A stretch of 64,000 bases of DNA, from positions 248,001-312,000 of the forward strand of contig NZ_QJJS01000001.1 of NCBI RefSeq assembly GCF_003201595.1. The letters are read 5' to 3'. Below are positions 38,046 through 46,541 of the stretch, in pieces; the stretch's first letter is position 1, and every line of letters starts with the position of its first letter. The translations under genes and the position numbers were made by a program. Under the pieces are notes generated by a model that had not been told where the DNA came from, searched no databases, and saw only the letters and a list, made by a program, of their open reading frames with translations. This DNA is from Sphaerotilus hippei. GTDB lineage: Bacteria; Pseudomonadota; Gammaproteobacteria; Burkholderiales; Burkholderiaceae_C.

Positions 38046-38339
38046 ATGAGCAGCCTGACCTCGAACGCCGCGGTGGACCGCTACGTCAGCTTCAAAGGCA
38101 TCGACTACGACGGCAACGTGCGCCGCGTGCTCGATCACCTGGAGCGCTACCGCCGCCGCGATCCGCAGCACCGGCTGCTCGACTACCTCGCCCGCCAGCG
38201 CAGCCTGACCTCCGGCGCCCGGCGCGACGACCTGCTGCTGCTGCACAGCCTGGTCAACCCGATCCGCGACCTGTTCGAGGCCGGGTCCGACCAGCCGGCC
38301 CTGGCCGATCTGGACCGGCTCGAGCAGGAGTGCTTCTGA
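38046..38339 (+). CDS. cowN: CowN-like protein, nitrogenase protection from CO
   Basis: A 97-residue soluble protein matching the CowN family (N2-fixation sustaining protein) by its N-terminal DRYVSFKGIDYDGNVRRVLD, an Arg-rich middle, and the C-terminal pattern LVNPIRDLFEAG followed by LDRLEQECF. CowN keeps nitrogenase active when CO is present. A ribosome site (CTCTGGAG at 38031-38038) precedes the ATG. It follows the CooA-like CO sensor by 35 bases, with a CooA-type palindrome and a -10-like sequence between them. The sequence is a confident family match from memory of CowN proteins; nitrogenase genes are not in this window. Confidence 0.75.
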   Translation: MSSLTSNAAVDRYVSFKGIDYDGNVRRVLDHLERYRRRDPQHRLLDYLARQRSLTSGARRDDLLLLHSLVNPIRDLFEAGSDQPALADLDRLEQECF

Positions 38340-38354
38340 CGGGTCCGCTCCGCC

Positions 38355-38666
38355 TCACGGCAGGCTGCGGCTCGACCACAGTCGCACGCGGTTGAACTCG
38401 ACGTTCGTCACGCCGTCCACGTGGCGCGCCGCCTGGACCGCCCGGAAGCGCTGGGCCTCGTCGTCGGCCCAGCCGCCCAACCGCACCTCGCCCTCCCGGA
38501 CCTGCACGGTGATGTCGGCCGGATGGTGGATGTCCGTCTTCACGATGGCGGCCTGGATCGCCTGCTGAACCTGTGCATCCTGAGCGCTGTCGGCCCACAC
38601 CGGAGCCGCCACGCCCCCCACGATCGCCAGAGCCAGCAGCGCCGGCAGAAATCGACGGTTGTTCAT
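38355..38666 (-). CDS. Periplasmic BON-domain protein
   Basis: A 103-residue exported protein. After a signal peptide of about 25 residues (NNRRFLPALLALAIVGGVAA, cleaved near VWA|DS) it contains one BON domain with the usual alternating strand pattern (ITVQVREGEVRLGGWADDEAQ, then the helix FRAVQAARHVDGVTNVEFNRV). BON domains bind phospholipids or membranes, as in OsmY. It is convergent with cowN (15-base gap) and separate from the sugar operon beyond. A stress role is plausible but not shown. Confidence 0.82.
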   Translation of the reverse strand: MNNRRFLPALLALAIVGGVAAPVWADSAQDAQVQQAIQAAIVKTDIHHPADITVQVREGEVRLGGWADDEAQRFRAVQAARHVDGVTNVEFNRVRLWSSRSLP

Positions 38667-38778
38667 GTGAATTCCTTTCAGACTTCGAAACACATGAGGG
38701 TTAGTGCGGATGGACGGGGCTTGGTTGCGTAAAGGAGTGCAAAGGGGTGGCGGTGCCGCGTGTCCCGCCGGCTGGCCG

Positions 38779-40002
38779 TCAGAACGCTTGTTGACCCGTG
38801 GCCTTCTCGATCAGCTTGTCGATCGACACCGCCAGCACCAGCAGCATGCCGGTCACGATCAGGCGGATCTCGTTTTCCACGCCCATCAGGTTCAGGCCGT
38901 TCTGGACCGTGCCGATGACCAGCGCCCCCAGCAGCGCCGCATGCACCGAGCCGCGGCCACCGAACAGGCTGACGCCACCGATCACGGCTGCCGCGATCGA
39001 CTCCAGCAGCAGCGTGCCGCCGCCGATGCCCCCGCCCGAGAACACGCCCACGCCCAGGGTGCGTGAGGCGGCCAGCACACCGGCGATCGCCGCCACCGCA
39101 CCGGCAATCCCGAAGGCGGCCATCTTGATCCGGCCGACGTTGACGCCGGTGCGGCGGGCCGCTTCGTCGTTGTTGCCGACCGCGTAAAGGTAGAGGCCGA
39201 ACTGGGTCTCCTTGAGCACGTAGCCACCCAGGCCCAGCATCGCCGCGAAGATCAGCACCAGCAGCGGCACGCCCTGGTGCGCGTTGAGCACGGCGACGAC
39301 GCTCACGCTCAGCACGGTTGCGCCCAGCAGAGGCGCCGCCAGTCCCGACAGCATCGACACCGGCAGGCCGACGCGCTGGCGCCGCCAGGCGTTCGAGACG
39401 GTGATGCCGACGTAGATCAGCAGCCCGGCGACCAGCAGGGCCCAGGCCCAGGCGCCCTCGATGCGGGTCTGCGCGATCTGCTCGATGCCCGAGCCCATCA
39501 GGCCGTAGCGGGCCGTGGGCGGAAGCAGCAGCAGCTGGGCGCCATTGAGCGCCAGGCCCAGGCCCAGCGTGACGACGAAGGACGGCACGCCGACATAGGT
39601 CATCCAGCGCGCCGACAGGCAGCCGATCACGGCGCCGGCCGCGACGGCCGAGGCCACCGCCGTCCACGGCGAGAAACCGAACTCGACGATCAGCTTGGCC
39701 ATCAGCACGGCGGTGACACCGTTGATCGCGGCCACCGACAGGTCGATTTCCTTGACCAGCAGCACGAACATCAGGCCCAGGGCCATGATGCCGACCACCG
39801 TGCTCTGCAGCAGCAGGTTGGACAGGTTCTGCGGTGACAGGAAGACGTCGCTCTGGATCGCGAAGAAGATCCACAGCGCGACGAGACCGATGACCACGGG
39901 CAATGCGCGCAGGTCGGAGGCCAGGAGTTCGCCGAATGAGCGGCGCTTGGTCGGCGGCGGGAATGTGCCCGAATCGATCGGGGCGGACAGGACTTGTGCC
40001 AT
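38779..40002 (-). CDS. CUT2 sugar ABC transporter permease (XylH-like)
   Basis: A 407-residue permease with about ten membrane segments of the BPD_transp_2 family. It has a longer N-terminus and central loop than RbsC, resembling XylH/FrcC-type permeases; the conserved loop QFGLYLYAVGNNDEAARRTG and FVVTLGLGLALNG are clear. It is the last gene of the leftward operon, 26 bases after its ATPase. A strong ribosome site (AAGGAG) precedes the ATG; a longer start is possible. The substrate is inferred as a cyclitol or sugar from the co-transcribed IolG-like dehydrogenase. Confidence 0.87.
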   Translation of the reverse strand: MAQVLSAPIDSGTFPPPTKRRSFGELLASDLRALPVVIGLVALWIFFAIQSDVFLSPQNLSNLLLQSTVVGIMALGLMFVLLVKEIDLSVAAINGVTAVLMAKLIVEFGFSPWTAVASAVAAGAVIGCLSARWMTYVGVPSFVVTLGLGLALNGAQLLLLPPTARYGLMGSGIEQIAQTRIEGAWAWALLVAGLLIYVGITVSNAWRRQRVGLPVSMLSGLAAPLLGATVLSVSVVAVLNAHQGVPLLVLIFAAMLGLGGYVLKETQFGLYLYAVGNNDEAARRTGVNVGRIKMAAFGIAGAVAAIAGVLAASRTLGVGVFSGGGIGGGTLLLESIAAAVIGGVSLFGGRGSVHAALLGALVIGTVQNGLNLMGVENEIRLIVTGMLLVLAVSIDKLIEKATGQQAF

Positions 40003-40028
40003 TGTTTTCTCCTTGGATTGCACGAGCC

Positions 40029-40844
40029 TCAGCCCGCCAGATTGACGCTCTCGTTGCCACCGACCATGGCGTTCACGACCTGCTCACCCGTGACTTCGCG
40101 GGACTTGAAGCTGGCCGTGTTGGCGCCCAGGCGCATGACTTCGATGCGGTCGGTGGACTTGACGACGAAGTGGTGGATGTCGTGGCTGACCACCACGATG
40201 CCCAGACCCTCGTCGGCCAGCGTGCGGATCAGCCGGGACACCTGTTCGGCGGCCGAGTGGCTCAGCGCGGCGGTCGGCTCGTCGAGGATCAGCAGCTTGG
40301 GCGTCCACAGGATCGAGCGGGCGATGGCGATGTTCTGCCGCTGCCCGCCCGACATCGCACCCACCGGGCGGCTCAGCGAGAGGTTGCCCAGGCGCATGCG
40401 GGTCATCACCTCGCGCGCCCGGACTTCGCATTCGGCGCGCTTGATGCGCCGGCCGAACCAGCCGGAGCCGGTCAGCTCACGCCCCAGGAACAGGTTCTGC
40501 ACCGCATCCAGGTTGTTGCACAGCGACAGGTCCTGGTAGACGGTCTGGATGCCGTAGCCGGTCGCATCCGACGGGCTGTTGATCCTGGCGGGCTTGCCGT
40601 CGATCTCGTAGTCGCCCGTATCGAAGCCGTGCACGCCCGCCATGACCTTGACGAAAGTCGACTTGCCCGCGCCGTTGTCGCCGACCAGCGCGACCACCTC
40701 GCCCGCGTGAACCTCGACCGATGCGCCACGCAGCGCCCTGACGGAGCCGAACGACTTGGTGATGTTCCGCATTGAAATGAGCGGCGTGCCCTTGCTGCCT
40801 TTGGCAGAGCCGGCGCCGGCGGAGTCTGCAATCTTCTCAGTCAT
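40029..40844 (-). CDS. CUT2 sugar ABC transporter ATPase, single-domain
   Basis: A 271-residue ATPase with one nucleotide-binding domain, like FrcA, rather than the fused pair seen in RhaT of this window. Walker A GDNGAGKST, signature MSGGQRQNI, Walker B LLILDEPTAAL and the H-loop VVVSHD are all intact. The N-terminal 20 residues are Lys/Gly-rich and disordered. It lies between the binding protein (64-base gap) and permease (26-base gap) genes and should work as a homodimer with two permease copies. Confidence 0.9.
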   Translation of the reverse strand: MTEKIADSAGAGSAKGSKGTPLISMRNITKSFGSVRALRGASVEVHAGEVVALVGDNGAGKSTFVKVMAGVHGFDTGDYEIDGKPARINSPSDATGYGIQTVYQDLSLCNNLDAVQNLFLGRELTGSGWFGRRIKRAECEVRAREVMTRMRLGNLSLSRPVGAMSGGQRQNIAIARSILWTPKLLILDEPTAALSHSAAEQVSRLIRTLADEGLGIVVVSHDIHHFVVKSTDRIEVMRLGANTASFKSREVTGEQVVNAMVGGNESVNLAG

Positions 40845-40908
40845 GATGGACCTCTCGGAATAAATGGGGGCGGCGAGACTGCCGCCCCTTGGGCTGTACG
40901 CCCAGGTC

Positions 40909-41976
40909 TTACTTGTTGGCCTGGCAGACCGGCGTGTTCTGGATGCCCTGGCAGATCTGCGGCCAGGTCCACACGCCGGCCTTCACCACGTCCGACAGGT
41001 TGGCGGCGGTGATGTTGCTGACCGGCAGGAAGACCGCCGGCACGTCCATGAACTTGTTGTTCACCTTGCCGTTGACCAGGTTCTTGGGCACGCCCTTGCC
41101 GGCGAGCAGCGAGGCGACCACGTCGGCCGCGTAGGTGGCCTCGACCTTCAGGTCCTTCAGCACCGAGTTGTCCTGCCAGCCCATGGCGATGTAGCGCAGC
41201 GCTTCGACGGTGGCGTCCTGGCCGCCCGTCACCAGCTTCTGGCCGGGCTTGTAGCCCTGGCTGATCAGCGCGGCCACCGAGCCACCCGTGGTGCCGTCAT
41301 TCATGCCGAGGAAGACGTCGACGTCGCCCTTGTTGCGGGTCAGGCAGTCTTCGGCGAAGGACTGTGCCTTCACCGGATCCCAGTTCTCGGTGTACTGCTC
41401 GCAGACCACCTTGACCTTGCCCGAAGCGATCAGCGGCTTGAGGAACTCGTTCTGGCCGGCTTCGTACTGGCCCGTGCCGTATTCGCCCTGGTTGCCCTTG
41501 ATGCGTGCCACCTTGACGACCGGCTTGCTGATCTTGTTGATCAGCTCGGCCGCACGCTTGCCCTGGGCCTGGCCGACCGACAGCGAATCGAAGACGACGT
41601 GGGCGTCGGCCTTGCCACCGACGGCATCGTGGTCGTACAGCACGACCGGGACCTTGGCCGTGGCCGCTGCCGCGAGGCTGCCCGCCGACAGGTTGGCGTC
41701 GGCCGACGTGTAGACGATGACCTTGGCGCCCTGCGAGATGGCGTCTTCCACCAGACGCTGCTGGCGCGACGGATCGCCCTGGGCGTTCTGCACGATGACC
41801 TTGGCCTGCGGGGCCTTCTTCTTCAGCGCGTCGATGAAGAAGGGGGCGTCGCGGCTCTCGAAGCGGATGGTGGTCGAGTTCGGCAGCAGGAAAAAGACCT
41901 TGTCTTCGGCCATGGCCGAGGTGGCTGCGCTGGCCAGGATCGATGCGGCGACGGTGCCGAGGATGCGGTGTTTCAT
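40909..41976 (-). CDS. CUT2 sugar ABC transporter substrate-binding protein
   Basis: A 355-residue periplasmic binding protein of the Peripla_BP_4 class, with a signal peptide of about 23 residues (KHRILGTVAASILASAATSA, cleaved at AMA|ED). The ligand-lining pattern includes QNAQGDPSRQQRLVEDAISQGAKV and the hinge NDGTTGGSVAAL. Similarity looks nearest to the XylF/inositol-binding branch, but I cannot name the ligand from sequence. It follows the IolG-like gene after 108 bases that hold a hairpin, which may allow the binding protein to be made in excess. The ribosome site is GGAGACAA. Confidence 0.87.
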   Translation of the reverse strand: MKHRILGTVAASILASAATSAMAEDKVFFLLPNSTTIRFESRDAPFFIDALKKKAPQAKVIVQNAQGDPSRQQRLVEDAISQGAKVIVYTSADANLSAGSLAAAATAKVPVVLYDHDAVGGKADAHVVFDSLSVGQAQGKRAAELINKISKPVVKVARIKGNQGEYGTGQYEAGQNEFLKPLIASGKVKVVCEQYTENWDPVKAQSFAEDCLTRNKGDVDVFLGMNDGTTGGSVAALISQGYKPGQKLVTGGQDATVEALRYIAMGWQDNSVLKDLKVEATYAADVVASLLAGKGVPKNLVNGKVNNKFMDVPAVFLPVSNITAANLSDVVKAGVWTWPQICQGIQNTPVCQANK

Positions 41977-42033
41977 GTTTGTCTCCAGAGGTATTGAGTG
42001 CGCACTTGGACGGAGCAGGCACGAGTCGACCTG

Positions 42034-42057
42034 AACCCCGGGCCGGCCCCCGGGGTT
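42034..42057. terminator. Strong hairpin between iolG-like and binding-protein genes
   Basis: AACCCCGGG (42034-42042) and CCCGGGGTT (42049-42057) form a perfect 9-base stem with a 6-base loop. The T run lies on the plus strand (TTTT after the stem), while the leftward transcript has few T, so for the operon it more likely acts as a processing or stabilising element than as a full terminator. Confidence 0.5.
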
Positions 42058-42084
42058 TTGTCGGGACAGTGGGCGCGTGGCGGC

Positions 42085-43080
42085 TTAGACGACCACGGCG
42101 CGACCGGTCTTGACCGACTCGATCGCGGCTTCGGCCAGGCGCAGGGCCTGGCGGCCGTCCCACGGGCTGGTGGGCATGGCGGTGCCGGCGTCGAGTGCCT
42201 TCAGGAAGGCGTCGAGCTCATTGCGGTAGGCGTCCGTGTAGCGCTGCAGGAAGAAGTTCAGCAGCGGCGGCAGCGCTTCGGTTTCCTGGGCGTTGTAGCG
42301 GCGCACCGTGCTGGGCCGCAGGTTGTCGTTCATCAGCATGCCCTTGGCGCCGAGGATCTCGAAGCGCTGGTCATAGCCGTAGCTCGCTTCGCGGCAGCAG
42401 TTGATGTGGCACTGCTTGCCCGACGCGGTCTGCATGATGACCATCAGGGTGTCGTAGTCGTCGAACTCTTCCATCAGCGCCGGATCGACGACGCGGCTGG
42501 CCTTGGCGTAGACCTCGACCGGCTCCTCGCCCAACAGGAAGCGCGCCATGTCGAAGTCGTGGATGGCCATGTCGCGGAAGATGCCGCCCGAGTGCGCCAC
42601 GTAGTCGCGCGGCGGCAGGCCGGGGTCGCGGCTGGAGATGATGACCTGGCGCACCTCGCCGATGTCACCGGCGTCGATGGCGCGGCGCAGCTCGATGTTG
42701 CTGGGGTCGAAGCGGCGGTTGAAGGCCATCATGACCTTGGCACCCAGCGCCTTGAGTTCGGCCACGGCGGCATCGGCCTTGGCCAGGTCGTTGTCGACCG
42801 GCTTCTCGCACAGCACGGCCTTGCCGGCGCGGGCGGCCAGCAGCATCAGGTAGGCGTGCGTGTCCGACGGCGTGCCGATGACGACCGCGTCGACGTCGGC
42901 GCGGGCGATGGTGGCTTCGGCATCGGTGGAGGCCTCGCAGCCGAGCTTGTCGGCCAGCTTGCGGGCCGAGGCGTCGATCGGATCGACCACGGCGACCAGC
43001 TGGGCCAGCGGGTTGGCGGCGACGTTGGCGGCGTGGATCTGGCCAATGCGGCCGGCGCCCAGAACAGCGACTCGAATCAT
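42085..43080 (-). CDS. iolG: Inositol 2-dehydrogenase-like oxidoreductase (Gfo/Idh/MocA)
   Basis: A 331-residue NAD-dependent dehydrogenase closely resembling IolG/IdhA, which oxidises myo-inositol to 2-keto-myo-inositol. N-terminal nucleotide fold VLGAGRIGQIHAANVA, the catalytic Lys in CEKPVDN, and the diagnostic SGGIFRDMAIHDFDMARFLL with the catalytic Asp-x-x-x-His arrangement. The C-terminal YGYDQRFEILGAKGML segment is typical of IolG. It is co-transcribed with a TIM-barrel isomerase (20-base gap) and a second family member. Related levoglucosan or glycoside dehydrogenases are a possible alternative assignment; other iol genes (iolC, D, B) are not in the window. Confidence 0.8.
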   Translation of the reverse strand: MIRVAVLGAGRIGQIHAANVAANPLAQLVAVVDPIDASARKLADKLGCEASTDAEATIARADVDAVVIGTPSDTHAYLMLLAARAGKAVLCEKPVDNDLAKADAAVAELKALGAKVMMAFNRRFDPSNIELRRAIDAGDIGEVRQVIISSRDPGLPPRDYVAHSGGIFRDMAIHDFDMARFLLGEEPVEVYAKASRVVDPALMEEFDDYDTLMVIMQTASGKQCHINCCREASYGYDQRFEILGAKGMLMNDNLRPSTVRRYNAQETEALPPLLNFFLQRYTDAYRNELDAFLKALDAGTAMPTSPWDGRQALRLAEAAIESVKTGRAVVV

Positions 43081-43100
43081 GGATGTCTCCTGGTGGGGTG

Positions 43101-43979
43101 TCAGGCCGTGCGGTGCGCGAACTGGCGCATCGCCGTATCAAAGGAACTGCGCGCCATCACGTCCAGCGGCTGCAGTCGGAAGCTCTTCGAGATGATCTCG
43201 ACGCCGTAGTAGGGCGCATCGAAGCCGGCGGCCAGCACCGCGTCGATGAAGGCCGGCACGTTGAAGCAGCCCTCGCCGCACAGACGGCGGCTGAAGCGGG
43301 TGTCCTCGAACAGCGTGCCGACGACCTGCGGGTCGGCGTCGTCGAGCTCCACGCCCTTGAGGAAACGCGCCGGGATCTTGGCGATCTCGTCGTAGGACAT
43401 GCCGCCGCGCGCCACGTGCCAGATGTCGAGCAGGATGCCGCCGTTGGGCTGGTCGGCGCCGGCGATGATGGCCATCGCGGTGTCGATGGTGTTCACGTTG
43501 GTGAACGGCATCATCTCCATGATGATGTTGGTACCGACCTCGCGGCCCTGCTCGCACAGCAGCGCGAACTCGTCGCGCAGGTGCGCGATGTCGGGCGCCT
43601 GCTCGGAGAACAGCTCCGGCGAGACCTTGAAGTTGCGCGCACCGAGTTCGGCCGCCGCTTCGAACAGTTCGTGCCGCATCTGGTCGGAGGCCTGGCGGCG
43701 CGGGTCGGCCGCATCGCAGAACCAGTCGCCCAGGAACTCGACGTCGATGTGGCGGATGCCGTTGTCGGCCAGCACCTGGCGCACGCCGGCCCAGCCCAGG
43801 CGGTCGCGGTTGGCCATCAGATCGGCGTGCACCAGGCCCATGCCGGTGTAGCCGACCTTGGATGCAGCAGCGGCGCGATCTTCCAGGCTGTAGGGGCTGA
43901 CCTCGGTGGGTGCACCGGGGTATACATCGCCGGCCAACGTCCAGTACGCGGCCAGCAGCTCAACTTGTTTGTTGCTCAC
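43101..43979 (-). CDS. Sugar phosphate isomerase/epimerase-fold protein (IolE/IolH-like TIM barrel)
   Basis: A 292-residue protein of the AP_endonuc_2/xylose isomerase-like TIM-barrel superfamily. Metal-ligand type residues are in NIIMEMMPF (Glu), GILLDIWHVARGG (Asp, His) and YYGVEII (Glu). Family members include inosose dehydratase IolE, hydroxypyruvate isomerase and the beta-eliminases of 3-keto-glycoside pathways. It starts inside the stop of the second Gfo/Idh/MocA gene and precedes the IolG-like gene, which suggests it acts on their keto product, by dehydration, elimination or epimerisation. The exact reaction is inference. Confidence 0.75.
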   Translation of the reverse strand: MSNKQVELLAAYWTLAGDVYPGAPTEVSPYSLEDRAAAASKVGYTGMGLVHADLMANRDRLGWAGVRQVLADNGIRHIDVEFLGDWFCDAADPRRQASDQMRHELFEAAAELGARNFKVSPELFSEQAPDIAHLRDEFALLCEQGREVGTNIIMEMMPFTNVNTIDTAMAIIAGADQPNGGILLDIWHVARGGMSYDEIAKIPARFLKGVELDDADPQVVGTLFEDTRFSRRLCGEGCFNVPAFIDAVLAAGFDAPYYGVEIISKSFRLQPLDVMARSSFDTAMRQFAHRTA

Positions 43980-45079
43980 AGGAAAACCTCGGAACCTGCT
44001 TGTGCAGAAGAAGCGAACAGGGCCTCGATCAGCGTGCTGATGTTGAGCGCCTGCGTCGCGGGGATGACCACCGGCGCGCCTTCGCGCACCGACTTGTTGA
44101 AATGGCTCAGCTCACGGTCGAAGAAGACCGGGTTGCCGATCTCGGCGAGCTCGGGTGAATAGACGGTCTTCTTCGAGGCCCAGTTGATCGGGAAGCCGGT
44201 CTCGCTCCACTCGGTCCAGCCTTCGCGGTGGCCATCGACCGTGCCGTTGTCGAAGATCTTGTAGCTAGACGGTGACGGGCGTGAACTCATCATCCCGGCC
44301 GTGCCGTAGGCGGTGATGTCCCAGGCCTCCAGCCAGGGCAACGAGTCCCACGAGAAGAAGTCGACGACGACGATCTTGTCGTCGTAGTTCAGCACCGCGC
44401 CGGCCGCGTCCTCACGCGAAGTCGGACCCATCGCGCCGGGGAACTTGGTGATGCGCGCATTGACCGAACGCGGCATGCCGAAGTGGTGGATCACGCGGTC
44501 GAACAGGTGGCAGGAGATGACGAACATCGCCCCGCCGATGTCGCCCGGCTGCTTCATGTGGTTGGTGTCGGCCTCGTCGTGCGAGCAGCCGCCGTGGGCG
44601 CGCACCTGCAGCACCTTGCCGAGCCGGCCGCTCTGGAGCACCTCCTGCATCTTGTCGACCGATGGCGAGTAGCGCCAGCAGTAGCCGACCTGCACGATGC
44701 CGCCGGTGCGCTCGACCGCCTCGACGATGCGGCGCGCATCGGCCGAGTTGCGACCGGCCGGTTTCTCGCACAGCACGGCCTTGCCAGCCTCGAGCGCCTC
44801 GATCGTGAGGTCGGCCATCGCGTAGCTCTTGGAGTGCACGTAGACCACGTGCACGTCCGGGTCGTCGAGGATCTCCTGCTTGCTGCGCGGCGTCAGTCCG
44901 AGCGCGTCGCAGAAGGGCTGCAGCAGCGGGCTGTCGTCGGCGGCGCCGAGCATGCGGGCGTTGGGCAGGCGCTGCAGGGCGCGCACCCGGCCCGAGGTGT
45001 GCGGGTGCGTGATGCCCAGGCACGCCACGCCCAAGGTGGCGTCGTTGCCAAGTGGCGGGCGTGTGGTGTGGGTGGTCAT
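43976..45079 (-). CDS. Gfo/Idh/MocA-family oxidoreductase
   Basis: A 367-residue NAD(P)-dependent oxidoreductase, a second and clearly diverged member of the family. The N-terminus reads ACLGITHPHTSGRVRALQRL, an unusual version lacking the classical GxGxxG, so the cofactor loop is altered. The catalytic CEKPAGRN and the C-terminal DIGGAMFVISCHLFDRVIHHFG with candidate catalytic His are present. Its stop overlaps the isomerase ATG. The first residues are polar and Thr-rich. A strong ribosome site (CAGGAGACAAGCC) precedes the ATG. Substrate is unknown; it may act before or after the TIM-barrel enzyme. Confidence 0.78.
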   Translation of the reverse strand: MTTHTTRPPLGNDATLGVACLGITHPHTSGRVRALQRLPNARMLGAADDSPLLQPFCDALGLTPRSKQEILDDPDVHVVYVHSKSYAMADLTIEALEAGKAVLCEKPAGRNSADARRIVEAVERTGGIVQVGYCWRYSPSVDKMQEVLQSGRLGKVLQVRAHGGCSHDEADTNHMKQPGDIGGAMFVISCHLFDRVIHHFGMPRSVNARITKFPGAMGPTSREDAAGAVLNYDDKIVVVDFFSWDSLPWLEAWDITAYGTAGMMSSRPSPSSYKIFDNGTVDGHREGWTEWSETGFPINWASKKTVYSPELAEIGNPVFFDRELSHFNKSVREGAPVVIPATQALNISTLIEALFASSAQAGSEVFL

Positions 45080-45141
45080 GGCTTGTCTCCTGTCAGGGCT
45101 GTTCAGGGTTCGATTTTTTTCTCAGGGGGCGGTGTGTCGGA

Positions 45142-46230
45142 TCAATCTCCGGGACGCCGACCTTCCCAGGCGTTGCGCAGCAGCTCGCGGATGGCCTGGG
45201 CTTCGATCGGCCGGGGATTCCAGTACGGGTTGGCCAGCGCGATCTCCGCCGCCCGGTCGAGTTCGGACTCGGGCATGCCGATGTCGCGCAGCGCCAGCGG
45301 CGCCTTCAGTTCCGCGGCCAGGTCGTGGACGCCGGTCGCCGCGTCGTCGCTGCCGAGCGCTCGGGCGATGCGCCGCATCGCCTCGGGTGCCGCCTGCGTG
45401 TTGTAGTGCAGCGCGTGCGGCAGCACGATGGTGTGCGTCTCGGCATGCGGCAGGTTGAAGCTGCCGCCCAGCGTGTGGCACAGCTTGTGGTGCAGCGCCA
45501 TGCCGACATGACCCAGCACCGTGCCGCACAACCAGGCGCCGTAGAGGCAATCGCCGCGAGCGGCCAGGTCCGACGGACTGCGGACGACACCCCGCAGGCC
45601 GACAGCCAACGCACGGATGCCCTCCTCGGCCATCAGCGACATCACGGGATTGCCGTCGCGGGCATAGAGGCCTTCGGCCGCATGGGCGATCGCGTTGATG
45701 CCGCTGGTGACGGACATCGCGACCGGCAGCCCCACCGACAGGTCCGGGTCGTACAGCACGGTGCGCGGCAGCACGCGGGCATCGCGGCCGGTCTTCTTCA
45801 GGCCTGCTTCGGTGATGCCGTAGATCGGCGTCATCTCCGAGCCGGCATAGGTGGTCGGTACCGCGATGATGGGCAGCGACGACTCCAGCGCGATGGCCTT
45901 GCCCAGGCCGATCGTCGAGCCGCCGCCGATCGCCACCGCGCAGTCGGCGCCGACCGCGCGGGCATGTTCACGCGCCAGTCGGGCGCCTTCGATCGGCACA
46001 TGCATCTGCGCGCCGTCGTACACCCCGACGCTCAAGGCGCCCAGCAGATCGGCTGCCGCCTGGGCCTGGTCACGCTGCTGCGGCGTGCACAGCACCAGCG
46101 CCCGGCGCGCGCCCAGCGCCTCGACCTCCTGCGGCAGGCGCTGCAGGCTGCCGCGGGCGAACACCACCCGGGCCGGTTGCGCCGTGAAGATGAAATCGTG
46201 AGTCGGGTCGGCCTCGCGTGTCGTTGCCAT
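45142..46230 (-). CDS. Maleylacetate reductase (iron-containing alcohol dehydrogenase family)
   Basis: A 362-residue enzyme of the Fe-ADH family, maleylacetate reductase subgroup, which reduces maleylacetate to 3-oxoadipate in hydroxyquinol and chloroaromatic degradation. Diagnostic segments are the nucleotide motif AIGGGSTIGLGKAIAL, PTTYAGSEMTPIYGIT, and the His-rich GMALHHKLCHTLGGSFNLPHAETH. It pairs functionally with the hydroxyquinol 1,2-dioxygenase encoded 1.6 kb away on the other strand. The start is ATG 46230, with GTG 46236 (overlapping the Dabb gene's stop) as an alternative. The gene is first-in-line with Dabb in a leftward operon that continues into sugar genes. Confidence 0.87.
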   Translation of the reverse strand: MATTREADPTHDFIFTAQPARVVFARGSLQRLPQEVEALGARRALVLCTPQQRDQAQAAADLLGALSVGVYDGAQMHVPIEGARLAREHARAVGADCAVAIGGGSTIGLGKAIALESSLPIIAVPTTYAGSEMTPIYGITEAGLKKTGRDARVLPRTVLYDPDLSVGLPVAMSVTSGINAIAHAAEGLYARDGNPVMSLMAEEGIRALAVGLRGVVRSPSDLAARGDCLYGAWLCGTVLGHVGMALHHKLCHTLGGSFNLPHAETHTIVLPHALHYNTQAAPEAMRRIARALGSDDAATGVHDLAAELKAPLALRDIGMPESELDRAAEIALANPYWNPRPIEAQAIRELLRNAWEGRRPGD

Positions 46231-46232
46231 GA

Positions 46233-46541
46233 TCACGCGCCCTCGGGGGTGTAGTCGACCTGGAAGCGGGCGATGCGGACGTCGCCCAGTTCCTGGCGGA
46301 TGCGCAGATGCTCGGGATGGCTGCCATAGCCCGCCAGGGACGCCACGCTGTCGAATTCGCTGTAGAGCACCATGTCGCAGGCATAGTCGACGCGGCTGGA
46401 GTCCAGGCCGATCTCCATCCGCAGCAGGCCGGGGATGCGCCCCACCAGCCCTTCGAAGCGGCTCTTGACGAACAACGCGGCCGCGTTGCGCTCGGCTGCC
46501 GTCTCTCCGCGTACGTTCCACATGACGATGTGCTTGATCAT
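46233..46541 (-). CDS. Dabb-domain (stress-responsive alpha/beta barrel) protein
   Basis: A 102-residue protein with a Dabb domain, recognised by the opening MIKHIVMWNVRG, the helix AERNAAALFVKSRFEGLVGRIPGLLRMEIG, and the strand VDYACDMVLYSEFDSVASL. Dabb proteins form dimeric ferredoxin-like barrels; some act as cyclases or isomerases on polyketide-like aromatics (olivetolic acid cyclase), most are uncharacterised. It is the first gene of the leftward operon and overlaps the maleylacetate reductase by a few bases. A ribosome site (AGGTGA) precedes the ATG. Confidence 0.8.
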   Translation of the reverse strand: MIKHIVMWNVRGETAAERNAAALFVKSRFEGLVGRIPGLLRMEIGLDSSRVDYACDMVLYSEFDSVASLAGYGSHPEHLRIRQELGDVRIARFQVDYTPEGA

